NCBI GenBank assembly: GCA_002728715.1
Contig: PBVQ01000029.1
Location: 1 to 64,000, forward strand
DNA length: 64,000 bases
Direction of reading: 5' to 3'
Source of the DNA: Dehalococcoidia bacterium
GTDB lineage: Bacteria > Chloroflexota > Dehalococcoidia > Lucifugimonadales > Lucifugimonadaceae
Shown: positions 9,079 through 17,653 of the stretch, piece by piece
How the letters are laid out: every line of letters begins with the position of its first letter
Numbering within the stretch: position 1 is the stretch's first letter
Position numbers and translations under genes: made by a program
Notes under the pieces: model-generated
Told to the model about the DNA's origin: nothing
What the model saw: only the letters and a program-made list of their open reading frames with translations
Databases searched by the model: none

Positions 9079-9849
9079 ATGAATGATCAATTAATTATTG
9101 CAGGGAAAAAATTTAATTCTCGACTTATGACTGGTACAGGAAAGCATAAGTCTAAAGAAGATCTACTAAAATCTATAGAAAGTTCTGAAACTGAAATCAT
9201 AACAGTAGCCATTGGTCGCATTGACTTGAACGACCCACAGAAAAAAAATTTGCTAGATCATATAAACTGGAATGATTATCAAATTTTACCCAATACTGCT
9301 GGCTCTAAAACATTCGAAGAGGCTGTGTATATAGCAAAACTTGCTAGAGAAGTCACTGGATCAAATTGGATAAAGATTGAAGTTATACCTGATTCAAAAT
9401 ATCTTCTACCTGATCCAATTGGAACATTAAAAGCAGCTGAAATATTAATTAAAGAAGGATTTATCTGCCTCCCATATATTGGGGCTGATCCAGTTTTGGC
9501 AAAAAGATTAGAAAACATTGGTTGTGCCACCGTTATGCCATTAGGATCTCCTATTGGATCAGGTAGAGGTGTTTTAGCACTAGAAGAAATCCAAATAATT
9601 ATTGAACAATCGAAAATTCCTGTGGTAGTCGATGCGGGCTTAGGTGTGCCATCAGATGCTTCAAAAGTCATGGAAAACGGAGCTGATGCAGTCCTAGTAA
9701 ATACAGCTATATCAAAATCCAATGATCCTGGATTAATGGGAGAAGCATTTAAATTGGGAGTAAAAGCAGGAAGAAAATCTTTTCTTGCAGGAAGAATACC
9801 CAAAACCTTAATTGCAAATCCAAGTAGCCCTCAAGAAGGAATAAAATAA
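9079..9849 (+). CDS. thiG: thiazole synthase
   Basis: Builds the thiazole phosphate moiety of thiamine from deoxyxylulose phosphate, dehydroglycine and ThiS-thiocarboxylate. The 256-aa TIM barrel shows the RLMTGTGKH start, the Schiff-base lysine in WIKIEVI (K99), and phosphate-binding segments MPLGSPIGSGRG and VDAGLGVPSDA. It is the first gene of a thiG-thiE-thiS group that lacks thiF, thiH, thiO and thiC. No TPP riboswitch consensus is visible in the 160-base upstream region shared with the divergent dehydrogenase. Confidence 0.97.
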   Translation: MNDQLIIAGKKFNSRLMTGTGKHKSKEDLLKSIESSETEIITVAIGRIDLNDPQKKNLLDHINWNDYQILPNTAGSKTFEEAVYIAKLAREVTGSNWIKIEVIPDSKYLLPDPIGTLKAAEILIKEGFICLPYIGADPVLAKRLENIGCATVMPLGSPIGSGRGVLALEEIQIIIEQSKIPVVVDAGLGVPSDASKVMENGADAVLVNTAISKSNDPGLMGEAFKLGVKAGRKSFLAGRIPKTLIANPSSPQEGIK

Positions 9850-9852
9850 TAA

Positions 9853-10482
9853 TTGAAGCAACTTAGTTTTCCTATAGTGTCCTTAATTACTAATACATCA
9901 GTTTATCAAACCAAAGAAAAAATGTTAGATAATATAATATATGCCACTAAAGTCGGCATTAATATGATTCAAATTAGAGAAAAAAATCTCTTAAATGAAG
10001 ATAAAAAAAAACTTATTGAAAAAATTCAATCTAAAACAGATAATAAACCAATAATCATTATTAATGATGGATACGAATTATGTAAAGTTTTTCATATGGA
10101 TGGGATCCACCTTCCTGAAAAAAAAATCCACCAAATAAAAAATTTAAAATCAATATTGAATGATGATCAAATAATTGGCTGTTCTATTCATTCTCTAAAA
10201 TCTGCTATTTTAGCTGAAAAACTTGGTGCTAATTATTTACAGTTTGGAAGTACGTTTAAAACAAAATCCCATCCTGGACAAAATCCTTTAGGTTTAAAAG
10301 AACTTAAGAAAATTACTGCTAATATAAATTTACCAGTAATTGCAGTGGGGGGTATAAATGAAAAAAATTGTTTATTACCATTCCAAAATGGGGCATCTGG
10401 AATAGCCTCCATAAGATCTTTTTCTGAAAAAGCAACATCAAAAAAAATTATTGAAAAATTAAATAATGGAGAAATAATATGA
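9853..10482 (+). CDS. thiE: thiamine-phosphate synthase
   Basis: Joins hydroxymethylpyrimidine pyrophosphate and thiazole phosphate to thiamine phosphate. 209 aa, TIM barrel, with QIREK, IINDGYELCKVFHMDGIHL, and FGSTFKTKSHPG (phosphate and pyrophosphate binding) and the closing AVGGINEKN. The start is TTG, 3 bases after the thiG stop, with AAGGAA about 11 bases upstream inside the end of thiG. The stop overlaps the thiS start as ATGA, so the genes are translationally coupled. Confidence 0.95.
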   Translation: MKQLSFPIVSLITNTSVYQTKEKMLDNIIYATKVGINMIQIREKNLLNEDKKKLIEKIQSKTDNKPIIIINDGYELCKVFHMDGIHLPEKKIHQIKNLKSILNDDQIIGCSIHSLKSAILAEKLGANYLQFGSTFKTKSHPGQNPLGLKELKKITANINLPVIAVGGINEKNCLLPFQNGASGIASIRSFSEKATSKKIIEKLNNGEII

Positions 10483-10682
10483 TAGAAATATTAATTAATG
10501 GTGAAAAAAATAATTTTGAAAATTCTATTTCTATTTCGGAATTAATTGTTATGAAAAACCTGGAAAATTTATCAGTCGCTGTAGCCTTAAACTCGGAGAT
10601 CGTAAATAAAAAAGATTTTAAAGTAACTTTCATAAAAAACGGAGATAAACTAGATATAGTAAAACCTGTCGGTGGTGGATAA
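10479..10682 (+). CDS. thiS: sulfur carrier protein ThiS
   Basis: Ubiquitin-fold sulfur carrier of 67 aa whose C-terminal Gly-Gly is adenylated and thiocarboxylated to feed ThiG. The sequence ends VKPVGGG, the diagnostic tail. It overlaps thiE by 4 bases. No ThiF lies beside it; the MoeB/ThiF-family enzyme at about 48.3-49.1 kb is a candidate activating enzyme (inference). Confidence 0.93.
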   Translation: MIEILINGEKNNFENSISISELIVMKNLENLSVAVALNSEIVNKKDFKVTFIKNGDKLDIVKPVGGG

Positions 10683-11936
10683 TTGAATATAACAAAAATT
10701 CTATCATTATATCCTAAATATTTTTACGATAATTTATACGAACTTTTTTCTATAAATGATTACAAATACCTCGTAGTTGCCAATATAACAATGTTTGCTG
10801 GATATCAGATAAGGGTTATGGCTCTAGCTTGGATAGTTTTAGATCTTACACAATCTGAAACTTCCATGGGTTTAATAAATTCAATAAGTGGCATTGGAGT
10901 AATAGGTATGTCTCTTTTTGGAGGAGCTTTCTCAGATAGATTTGAAAGATGGAAACTTTTATGGATGACTAAATTATCAGTTGCCATTATTTCAATAATT
11001 ACTGGAATACTATTATCAATGAATATTATTAACGAAAATACAGTCTGGATACTAATACCCTTGTCGCTAATAATTGGAATAATATTTGGCATTCATAATC
11101 CTTCTAGCCAGACATTTGTTGTAGATGTTGTTGGTAAAGAAAAATTAGTCCAAGCTGTAAGTTTTAACACCTCTGCAAGTACAATAGCCCAGATAGTAGC
11201 TCCAAGTTTAGGGGGACTATTGATATGGCTTGGATATGACATAAGTTTTTATTTTATTTCATCGTTATACATATTGGGAGCACTTATGATAATTTCTGTT
11301 AAGACTAGAAGCAAGAAAAAAAATCATAAAATAAAAAATGAAAATATATTTATAGAAATAAAAACAGGTATAATTTACTCACTTAATAATCCTATCATTC
11401 GCCCTTTATTAATAATTTCAATTACAGCAATTTTTGGAGGTATGTATCAACCAGTAATCCCAGTAAAAATAAAAAATGATCTTGGGTTAGAAGAATTACA
11501 TTATGGATATACTCTAGCTGCTAGCGGGGTTGGAGCTCTCTTTGGTTCAATTATTTTATTTACTTTAGGCTCAAGAGTAAGAAATTTATATGTTTTGATA
11601 ATCTCTTTTATAGGTTTTGATATAGGTGTAATAATTTTTGGATTTGCTCCTAATTTCCTAATTTCTATTTTATCAAGTTTTATGATGGGCACTGGTTTTG
11701 CATGTTGGATGGTTACAGTGCCAGTAATGCTCCAGCAGTATGCAAGCGATGAAATGAGAGGACGTGTTGTTAGTCTGTATTACATGACAATTTTAACTTA
11801 TCAACTAGGCTGGTTTTTTGGAGGGTATATTTTAGAAAAAACTAGTATTGAATTTTCCGTGTTATTTTCATCTTTATCAAGTATATTGATTGCCATAATT
11901 ACAATTATTTCCTCAAAGGAACTAAGAAAGTTATAA
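10683..11936 (+). CDS. MFS transporter in the thi operon
   Basis: Polytopic protein of 417 aa with about 12 hydrophobic segments and the MFS loop motif GGAFSDRFERWK after TM2, resembling the EntS/TetA-like efflux branch (DHA3-type). The TTG start follows the thiS stop with no spacing, so it is almost certainly co-transcribed with thiG-thiE-thiS. Substrate is unknown; a link to thiamine or its precursors is only inferred from position. Homologues of this branch are usually annotated as drug or siderophore exporters. Confidence 0.85.
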   Translation: MNITKILSLYPKYFYDNLYELFSINDYKYLVVANITMFAGYQIRVMALAWIVLDLTQSETSMGLINSISGIGVIGMSLFGGAFSDRFERWKLLWMTKLSVAIISIITGILLSMNIINENTVWILIPLSLIIGIIFGIHNPSSQTFVVDVVGKEKLVQAVSFNTSASTIAQIVAPSLGGLLIWLGYDISFYFISSLYILGALMIISVKTRSKKKNHKIKNENIFIEIKTGIIYSLNNPIIRPLLIISITAIFGGMYQPVIPVKIKNDLGLEELHYGYTLAASGVGALFGSIILFTLGSRVRNLYVLIISFIGFDIGVIIFGFAPNFLISILSSFMMGTGFACWMVTVPVMLQQYASDEMRGRVVSLYYMTILTYQLGWFFGGYILEKTSIEFSVLFSSLSSILIAIITIISSKELRKL

Positions 11937-11960
11937 ATTTTCATAGATAAATTAAGAAAC

Positions 11961-11990
11961 ATAACTTGTGTTATTTAAATTTTTAAATAA
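11961..11990. promoter_or_regulatory. dyad symmetry upstream of the dehydratase-aldolase pair
   Basis: Two overlapping dyads: ATAAC-TTGT-GTTAT (11961-11974) and the AT-only TTATTTAAA-TT-TTTAAATAA (11971-11990). They lie 25 bases after the MFS stop and 41 bases before the dehydratase start. They could be an operator or a weak transcript end. AT-rich background makes chance dyads fairly likely. Confidence 0.25.
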
Positions 11991-12030
11991 TAATCGATAA
12001 TATATTTACAGAAATCTAAGGAAATTAAGT

Positions 12031-13188
12031 ATGCCAAAAATAACTAATGTGGAATTTTTAGAATTTTCAGCTAATCATCATAACGCATCTAGAAACTGGT
12101 TAGTAATTAAATTAAATACTGATAATCCGAAATTATTTGGACTTGGGGATGCCTCAGCTATGGAAGATGAAGATGAGGTTAAGTCAATTATTAGTTCATG
12201 GACAGAAAAGTACCTTTCAGGAAAAGATCCATTGGAATCTGAGGTTCTTTGGACAAACCTTTACCATGACCCACATGCTAGAGGCGGAAGACTAGCTACA
12301 ACTTCTCTTTCAGGAATAGATATTGCTCTTTGGGATCTAAAAGGAAAAATCCTTAAGCAACCAGTATGGAGACTACTTGGAGGATCTTTTAGAGAAAAAA
12401 TTAGAGTTTACGCAAATGGCTGGTATACAAACCCTGGTGCCCCTGAACTAAATGCAGAAGAAGCAAAAAAAGTTGTAGATATGGGATACACTGCATTAAA
12501 GTTTGATCCCTTTGGCCAAAATAATTACTACAAAATTTCTCTCAAAGAACTAGACATTGCGGAGAAAAGAGTAGAGTCTGTTAGAAAATCAGTTGGAGAT
12601 AACATCGATATATTAATTGAAGCACATGCAAAATTTAACGTTATGAATGCAATTAAAATTGGAAAAAAATTAGAAAAATATAATCCATTATGGTATGAAG
12701 AGCCAGTTTCTGAGGAAAGAATTTCTGAACTTCTAGAAGTCAGGAGAAAAGTAAATATTCCTATTGCAACAGGAGAAAGATTATATACAAAATTTCCTTT
12801 TTCAGAAATTGTAGATAAGCATGCTGCAGATATTCTTCAACCAGACATTGCAAATGCTGGAGGAATAACAGAATTAAAGAAAATTTCTGCAATTTCAGAA
12901 GCAAAACACATTACTATGGCTCCACATAATGTATGCTCACCTGTTGGGGCTATTGCAGAGATGCATTTGGACAAATCTATTGTGAATTTTGAGATACAAG
13001 AATACCATGCAGAATTTTATACTGAACATTATTTCAGCGTATTTCATGGTTTTCCTAGGCAATCAGGTGGTTATGTCGAATTATCGGATAAACCTGGGCT
13101 AGGTCTTGAAATTAACTATGAAGAAATTAATAAACATCCACCATTGAAAAAAACACATGCAAGAGGTGGAACAATCAAAGGAATATAA
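12031..13188 (+). CDS. enolase-superfamily sugar-acid dehydratase (mandelate racemase/DgoD-like)
   Basis: 385-aa two-domain protein of the mandelate racemase/muconate lactonizing enzyme family. The barrel shows ALKFDP, the metal-ligand segments LIEAHAKFN (E197), WYEEPV (E223/E224) and ATGERLYTKF (E249), DILQPDIANAGGITELKKI, and catalytic MAPHN (H299). This set matches acid-sugar dehydratases, which remove water from aldonates to give 2-keto-3-deoxy acids. The exact sugar cannot be read from sequence. AAGGAAAT upstream supports the ATG. It is 7 bases from a HpcH/HpaI aldolase, which would cleave the product. A second, divergent paralogue is at 54.9-56.0 kb. Confidence 0.9.
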   Translation: MPKITNVEFLEFSANHHNASRNWLVIKLNTDNPKLFGLGDASAMEDEDEVKSIISSWTEKYLSGKDPLESEVLWTNLYHDPHARGGRLATTSLSGIDIALWDLKGKILKQPVWRLLGGSFREKIRVYANGWYTNPGAPELNAEEAKKVVDMGYTALKFDPFGQNNYYKISLKELDIAEKRVESVRKSVGDNIDILIEAHAKFNVMNAIKIGKKLEKYNPLWYEEPVSEERISELLEVRRKVNIPIATGERLYTKFPFSEIVDKHAADILQPDIANAGGITELKKISAISEAKHITMAPHNVCSPVGAIAEMHLDKSIVNFEIQEYHAEFYTEHYFSVFHGFPRQSGGYVELSDKPGLGLEINYEEINKHPPLKKTHARGGTIKGI

Positions 13189-13195
13189 AGTTTAA

Positions 13196-13924
13196 ATGAT
13201 TGAAAATTCAATATTAAAAATTAATAAAACTGGAAATAAAGCTAATGTTTTTGAACTTACCTTTCCATCCTTACAGCTAGTTGAATTAGCTATACATATA
13301 GGATTTGACGCAATCCACCTTGATGGAGAGCATGGCACTTTTAGTGAGACTGATGTTGACAATATTTGTAGAATTGCAAATGGATTTGGTAAATCTGTAA
13401 CAGCTAGAGTCCCAGATAATTCGCCATATCAGATCAACCTTTACCTTGATAGGGGAATTCAAGGAATTATAGGACCACATATCAACTCAAAAGATGACGC
13501 TCAAAAGCTTGTAGACGCTTGTTTGTTTCCTGGATCTGGTGAAAGATCATGGGGAGGAGGAAGAGGAACTGAGTATAATGATGATGTAAAAATTAAAGAA
13601 ATATACCAAGGCAAACTAAATTTTTCAACATGGTCCAATCAAAACATGTTAGTTATTGCACAAATTGAATCTAAAGATGCATCAGAAAATATTGATGATA
13701 TTCTTTCTGTAAAAGGCTTATCTGGAATTACTGGGGGGCCTAATGATTTTGCTGCATCCTTGGGCTTCCCTGGCGAACCTGATAACAAAATAAGAATTGA
13801 ACATACTAAAAAAGTTGAAGAAAAAACTAGAAAAACTGGTAAAGTAGTTTATGATGACATTTGCAATAAATTATCTATTATGGATCTAATGCTCAAAAAT
13901 GCTAGGGATTTTATAATAAAATAA
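13196..13924 (+). CDS. HpcH/HpaI-type 2-keto-3-deoxy sugar-acid aldolase
   Basis: Class II metal-dependent pyruvate aldolase, 242 aa. Catalytic and metal residues of the HpaI family are present: DGEH (H46), RVP (R71), QIES (E158) and GGPNDFAASLG (D184). The family splits 2-keto-3-deoxy acids or 4-hydroxy-2-oxo acids into pyruvate plus an aldehyde. Coupled to the upstream dehydratase it would complete a non-phosphorylative sugar-acid route (inference). The C-terminus ends ARDFIIK, about 15-20 residues earlier than typical HpaI, lacking the usual final V-G-x-D segment. Confidence 0.87.
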   Translation: MIENSILKINKTGNKANVFELTFPSLQLVELAIHIGFDAIHLDGEHGTFSETDVDNICRIANGFGKSVTARVPDNSPYQINLYLDRGIQGIIGPHINSKDDAQKLVDACLFPGSGERSWGGGRGTEYNDDVKIKEIYQGKLNFSTWSNQNMLVIAQIESKDASENIDDILSVKGLSGITGGPNDFAASLGFPGEPDNKIRIEHTKKVEEKTRKTGKVVYDDICNKLSIMDLMLKNARDFIIK

Positions 13925-13940
13925 ATTCGAGAAATAACTT

Positions 13941-14405
13941 ATGGAAAAAAATATAGATGAAATAAAAATTTCTAGTTCTACAAATCTTCAATTAACTTCT
14001 AGCCACCTTTATATAAAAACTAAAAAAATACCTTATGCATCAATTTTTCTTGATGACATCATTAATATAGAAACCTCAAAGTTAGATAAAATTTTCTCTT
14101 CTGGATTCTGGGCAATTATAGGATTAATTTCATCAATAATATTGTGGCAAATATTACCTGAATCTAATATATTAAATTTTATCCTAATAATTTTAATATT
14201 TTTTTCTATTTTTTTTGTTTTTGATTTTTTCGTAAAACCAGAAGGTATGTTGCTAAAAATTACTAGTTCAAATAGTATTTATGAGATAAAAATGGAAATT
14301 GATAAAAAGAAAATTCTCAACTTCATAAATCAACTGGAAAATAATAGAAAAAACACTATTTATTCTAGATTGAATAATAATTTCAGAAATTATCCATCCT
14401 CATAA
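13941..14405 (+). CDS. small membrane protein of unknown function
   Basis: 154-aa protein not assigned to a family. It has about 45 N-terminal polar residues with a beta-rich look, a pair of adjacent transmembrane helices (about 55-75 and 80-98), then a polar beta-rich stretch (GMLLKITSSNSIYEIKMEI). The arrangement resembles bacterial PH-like membrane proteins, but that is a shape argument only. It follows the aldolase by 16 bases and overlaps the 3' end of convergent tsaD by 6 bases. Confidence 0.65.
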   Translation: MEKNIDEIKISSSTNLQLTSSHLYIKTKKIPYASIFLDDIINIETSKLDKIFSSGFWAIIGLISSIILWQILPESNILNFILIILIFFSIFFVFDFFVKPEGMLLKITSSNSIYEIKMEIDKKKILNFINQLENNRKNTIYSRLNNNFRNYPSS

Positions 14406-15425
14406 CTCACCCACTCGAAGATTAGGCTTTACATCAAAATCTTGTGAAAAATTACGTAAATTATAGTTTATAAGACCAGCCATAGCTATCATCGCACCAT
14501 TATCAGTACATAACTTAAATTCCGGAATAGCTACAGGGAGTGGTGAATGTTCTAAAAATTGATTCCTTAATGGCAAGTTAGCTGCTACTCCTCCAGCGAG
14601 TACTATGCCGGAAGATTTTTCTCTCAAAGCAACATTAATTGTTTTGGTATATAATACATCTACCACAGATTCTTGAAATGAATTAGCCAGAATTGGAATA
14701 TATGAGGAAAAATTTTTGTCATTTTGATATTTTTTAACCTTGTTGAACACCGCTGTTTTTAATCCACTAAAAGAAAAATTATCTGAGCCCTTCATCCATG
14801 CTCTAGGCAAACTATCTATTTCATTAGTTTTTTCAGCAACTTTTTGGATTTCTGGACCACCAGGATAACGTAGTCCTAAAATTCTTGCTACTTTATCAAA
14901 TGCTTCCCCAGCAGCATCATCTTTTGTTTCTCCTATCAAATTTATTTCGCCGTATTTTTTCAATATAGCTAAATCAGTATGGCCACCAGAAACAATAAGG
15001 CATGTTATGTTTTGCTCCCCCACTGAATATTGAAAATCTAGTAACTTATTTTGGTCTGTTTTTGCCCAAGCAGCATAAATATGTCCATCCATATGGTTAA
15101 CAGGAAAAACTGGAATACCAAGACTTGCTGACAAACCTTTAGCAAAGTTTACTCCTACAAGTAGCGAGCCTGCTAGCCCCGGACCATTAGTAACTGATAT
15201 TAATTTAATATCTGACCAATCTATTGAAGCTTCACTTAATGCTGCAAGACAAACTTTTTGAATATGACTTATATGTTGGCGAGATGCAACTTCAGGAACA
15301 ATACCTCCATAAAAAGAATGAATATCAACCTGTGAAGAAATGATATTTGATAAAACATTTCCTTCCCGATCAACTATTCCTACTGAAGTTTCATCGCAAC
15401 TTGATTCTATTCCTAAAACAAACAT
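14400..15425 (-). CDS. tsaD: tRNA N6-adenosine threonylcarbamoyltransferase
   Basis: Transfers threonylcarbamoyl to A37 of ANN-decoding tRNAs with TsaB and TsaE. 341 aa, ASKHA fold: N-terminal GIESSCDETSV, metal ligands H111 and H115 in NHMDGH (with the upstream RQHISHIQ motif also conserved), GPGLAGSLLVG, VSGGHTDL, and the C-terminal LCTDNGAMIA aspartate. No tsaB or tsaE occurs in the window. Divergently arranged from the small Cys-pair gene, sharing a 119-base intergenic region. Confidence 0.97.
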   Translation of the reverse strand: MFVLGIESSCDETSVGIVDREGNVLSNIISSQVDIHSFYGGIVPEVASRQHISHIQKVCLAALSEASIDWSDIKLISVTNGPGLAGSLLVGVNFAKGLSASLGIPVFPVNHMDGHIYAAWAKTDQNKLLDFQYSVGEQNITCLIVSGGHTDLAILKKYGEINLIGETKDDAAGEAFDKVARILGLRYPGGPEIQKVAEKTNEIDSLPRAWMKGSDNFSFSGLKTAVFNKVKKYQNDKNFSSYIPILANSFQESVVDVLYTKTINVALREKSSGIVLAGGVAANLPLRNQFLEHSPLPVAIPEFKLCTDNGAMIAMAGLINYNLRNFSQDFDVKPNLRVGEL

Positions 15426-15510
15426 ATGTATTATTTATTGTATTTTTTATATATTTATTTTATATCTAAAAGAAATTAATATTGTAAAATAATAGTAATA
15501 AAAAATTATA

Positions 15511-15531
15511 TAAACTTAATTTTTAAGTTTA
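15511..15531. promoter_or_regulatory. 21-bp perfect palindrome before the small Cys-pair gene
   Basis: TAAACTTAA-TTT-TTAAGTTTA, nine paired bases each side, ending where the AGGAG ribosome binding site begins (15531-15535). Just upstream, TTGTAA (15483-15488) and TATATA (15507-15512) sit 18 bases apart and could be a promoter, placing the palindrome over its start site. It could be a repressor site or a leader hairpin that masks the ribosome binding site. Confidence 0.4.
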
Positions 15532-15544
15532 GGAGTGTGGAAGA

Positions 15545-15754
15545 ATGAGTAATTTTGCATTACCTCCTTGCCCAACACCTTGCGAAAATGGCGTATTAGT
15601 GCCATTATCTGATTTTGGTGGTCATGGAGCATCAGTGTTATATAAGGCATGGGTATGTACTGACCCTGACTGTGGCTATAACATAAAGATTCGTAATGGA
15701 GAAATTCATCTTAATGAAGAAATTCATCAAGGAAGAATTTCTCGAGACAGATAA
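15545..15754 (+). CDS. small protein with two cysteine pairs upstream of ctaA
   Basis: 69-aa protein not recognised as a named family. Cys9/Cys13 (CPTPC) and Cys38/Cys43 (CTDPDC) are spaced like a minimal zinc ribbon, with a glycine-rich turn (DFGGHGAS) between; the tail is polar. AGGAG 9 bases upstream of the ATG is one of the better ribosome binding sites in the window, which supports it being real. It ends 26 bases before the heme A synthase gene, so a role in metal handling or heme-copper oxidase assembly is possible but unproven. Confidence 0.75.
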   Translation: MSNFALPPCPTPCENGVLVPLSDFGGHGASVLYKAWVCTDPDCGYNIKIRNGEIHLNEEIHQGRISRDR

Positions 15755-15780
15755 TTATTAGTAAAAAAATAAGAACCTAA

Positions 15781-16752
15781 ATGAATTCTACAAAAAATGA
15801 AAATTTAGATATATTTCGTGATAAAGTTCTTATTTTTTTCTTAATTCTCTCCATAATTACCGTTATCTCTCAAATTACACTTGGTGGAATTGTAAGAGTT
15901 ACAGGCTCAGGCGATGGTTGCCCTGATTGGCCAAAATGTTATGACAGCTGGATCCCACCTTTTGAGTATCATGCATTAATTGAATATGCTCACAGGACAC
16001 TAGGAGCATCACTTGGGATATTTATATTTATATCAACTTCAATAGTCTGGATAAAATATCGAAGAAATTCTTCAGTAATAAGACTAGTCACCCTTAGTTC
16101 TGTATTGGTATTCATTGTAGGAATGATTGGAGGAGTGGTTGTTCTTAGTGAATTATCTCCAAGCATAAGAACATTACACCTAACACTAGCTCAAATGGTT
16201 ACAGCTTTAGTAATTTTATCTTATATATATTCCACTTATACTTTTAACCTTCCTATAAATAAATCATCTAAATGGTTATGGAGCAAAATTGATAAAGAGC
16301 ATAAAAGTATACTTAATTTTACCGTATTTGCTGCTATTTTTACATTAGTTGCGTTACTATCAGGTTCATATGCTGTATGGAAAGAAGCTGGAACTGTTTG
16401 TAGTTCATGGCCATTATGTGGTGGAAGTATAATCCCTCAATCTTACCTTGCTTGGATACATATGTTTCATAGATTTATATCTATTGTTTCTGTGTTTGTA
16501 GTATTTTTCGCTTGTTATAAAGTATTAAAAACTGAGAAAATCTCAAAGCATTTAAGATTTGCATCAATCTCAGGAATAGGATTAATTTTTGCTCAAATAA
16601 TTATGGGTGCAGCAAACCCATTAACAACTTTTGAACAGTGGGCTAGGGCTGGACATCTTAGTTTAGCAACTTTAATATGGGTAAATATGGTTTTTATGAT
16701 TGGCTTTTTTCTAAAACCAACAAAAGCAAGTGAAATTAATAATATAAAATAG
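15781..16752 (+). CDS. ctaA: heme A synthase (CtaA/COX15)
   Basis: Oxidises the C8 methyl of heme O to heme A for cytochrome aa3-type oxidase. 323 aa with about eight transmembrane helices in two repeats. Diagnostic segments are GGIVRVTGSGDGCPDWPKC, EYAHRTLG, LHLTLAQ, CSSWPLCGG, HMFHRF and GHLSLA, giving the paired His ligands. Cysteine pairs are present in both extracytoplasmic loops. It lies 5 bases before ctaB. The oxidase structural genes are not in this window, but the pair argues for aerobic respiration. Confidence 0.94.
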   Translation: MNSTKNENLDIFRDKVLIFFLILSIITVISQITLGGIVRVTGSGDGCPDWPKCYDSWIPPFEYHALIEYAHRTLGASLGIFIFISTSIVWIKYRRNSSVIRLVTLSSVLVFIVGMIGGVVVLSELSPSIRTLHLTLAQMVTALVILSYIYSTYTFNLPINKSSKWLWSKIDKEHKSILNFTVFAAIFTLVALLSGSYAVWKEAGTVCSSWPLCGGSIIPQSYLAWIHMFHRFISIVSVFVVFFACYKVLKTEKISKHLRFASISGIGLIFAQIIMGAANPLTTFEQWARAGHLSLATLIWVNMVFMIGFFLKPTKASEINNIK

Positions 16753-16757
16753 ATTTA

Positions 16758-17651
16758 ATGACTGAAAAACTAGAAAAAAAAAATAATCTAGTAATTGACC
16801 TAATTTATCTAACGAAACCCAAAGTTATGTCTTTACTACTTATGGCTGCTTTGGCTGGAGTATTTATTGGATCAGAAAGTTTCCCTTCTTTCAAAGTTAT
16901 TATTGGAGTTTTTTTGGGTGGTATGTTTGCTTCTGGTGGATCAGGGGCAATTAATATGGGTATTGAGAAGAATATAGATATTAATATGAAACGTACAAAA
17001 AACAGGCCTGTAGCAGAAGGCAGAATATCACCAATAGTTTCAGTAATTTTTGGAATTATTTTGAACTTAATTGCATTTATAATTTTGTTCTATACAACAA
17101 ATTTATTAGCTGCAATATTAGCTATAACCGGAACATTGCTATACGTAATTTTATACACAATTATTCTTAAACCCAATACTGATCAAAACATTGTTATTGG
17201 GGGTGCTTCAGGATCTATTCCTCCCGTTGTTGGATATGTGGCTGCTGGTAACAGTATAGACATAGTTGCAATATATCTCTTTATGATAATATTTTTATGG
17301 ACTCCTCCACATTTTTGGGCGCTAGCTATAATGATAAAAGATGATTATGAAAGAGCAAAAATACCAATGTTACCAAATATTAAAGGAGAAAAAAACACAG
17401 CAATACAAATGATGGTTTATACATTTATACTTACTATATTCGTAATCTCTTTTTCTTTTTTATCTGATAGGGTCAATGAAATTTATCTTTTTGGATCATC
17501 AATACTTTGTACATTATTTATATACTATTGCATCAAACTTATAAAAAATACTAGTAAAGAATCTGCCCTTAAAACTTATAAGTATTCTTTATTATTCTTG
17601 ACCTTGGTATGGGTACTTATGATAGTTAGTTCTACAGAAAAAAACATCTAG
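16758..17651 (+). CDS. ctaB: protoheme IX farnesyltransferase (heme O synthase)
   Basis: Attaches a farnesyl chain to heme B. 297 aa, UbiA fold with about nine membrane helices. Visible signatures: KRTKNRPVAEGRI, GGASGSIPPVVGYVAAGNS, and FLWTPPHFWALAIMIKDDYERAKIPMLP. The first polyprenyl-diphosphate motif, usually N-x-x-x-D-x-D-I-D, reads NMGIEKNID (N66, E70, D74), so one Asp is Glu and another Asn. The second Asp-containing motif (KDDYERAKIPML) is intact. The stop overlaps or abuts the start of the next gene. Confidence 0.93.
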   Translation: MTEKLEKKNNLVIDLIYLTKPKVMSLLLMAALAGVFIGSESFPSFKVIIGVFLGGMFASGGSGAINMGIEKNIDINMKRTKNRPVAEGRISPIVSVIFGIILNLIAFIILFYTTNLLAAILAITGTLLYVILYTIILKPNTDQNIVIGGASGSIPPVVGYVAAGNSIDIVAIYLFMIIFLWTPPHFWALAIMIKDDYERAKIPMLPNIKGEKNTAIQMMVYTFILTIFVISFSFLSDRVNEIYLFGSSILCTLFIYYCIKLIKNTSKESALKTYKYSLLFLTLVWVLMIVSSTEKNI

Positions 17652-17653
17652 TG

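Noticed and set aside
9279-9803. 174-aa minus-strand ORF inside thiG
   Set aside because: Fully contained in a clear thiG with conserved motifs; no homology visible and wrong codon pattern.
14102-14235. Possible frameshift in the small membrane protein
   Set aside because: The T-rich stretch simply encodes two hydrophobic helices in an uninterrupted frame.
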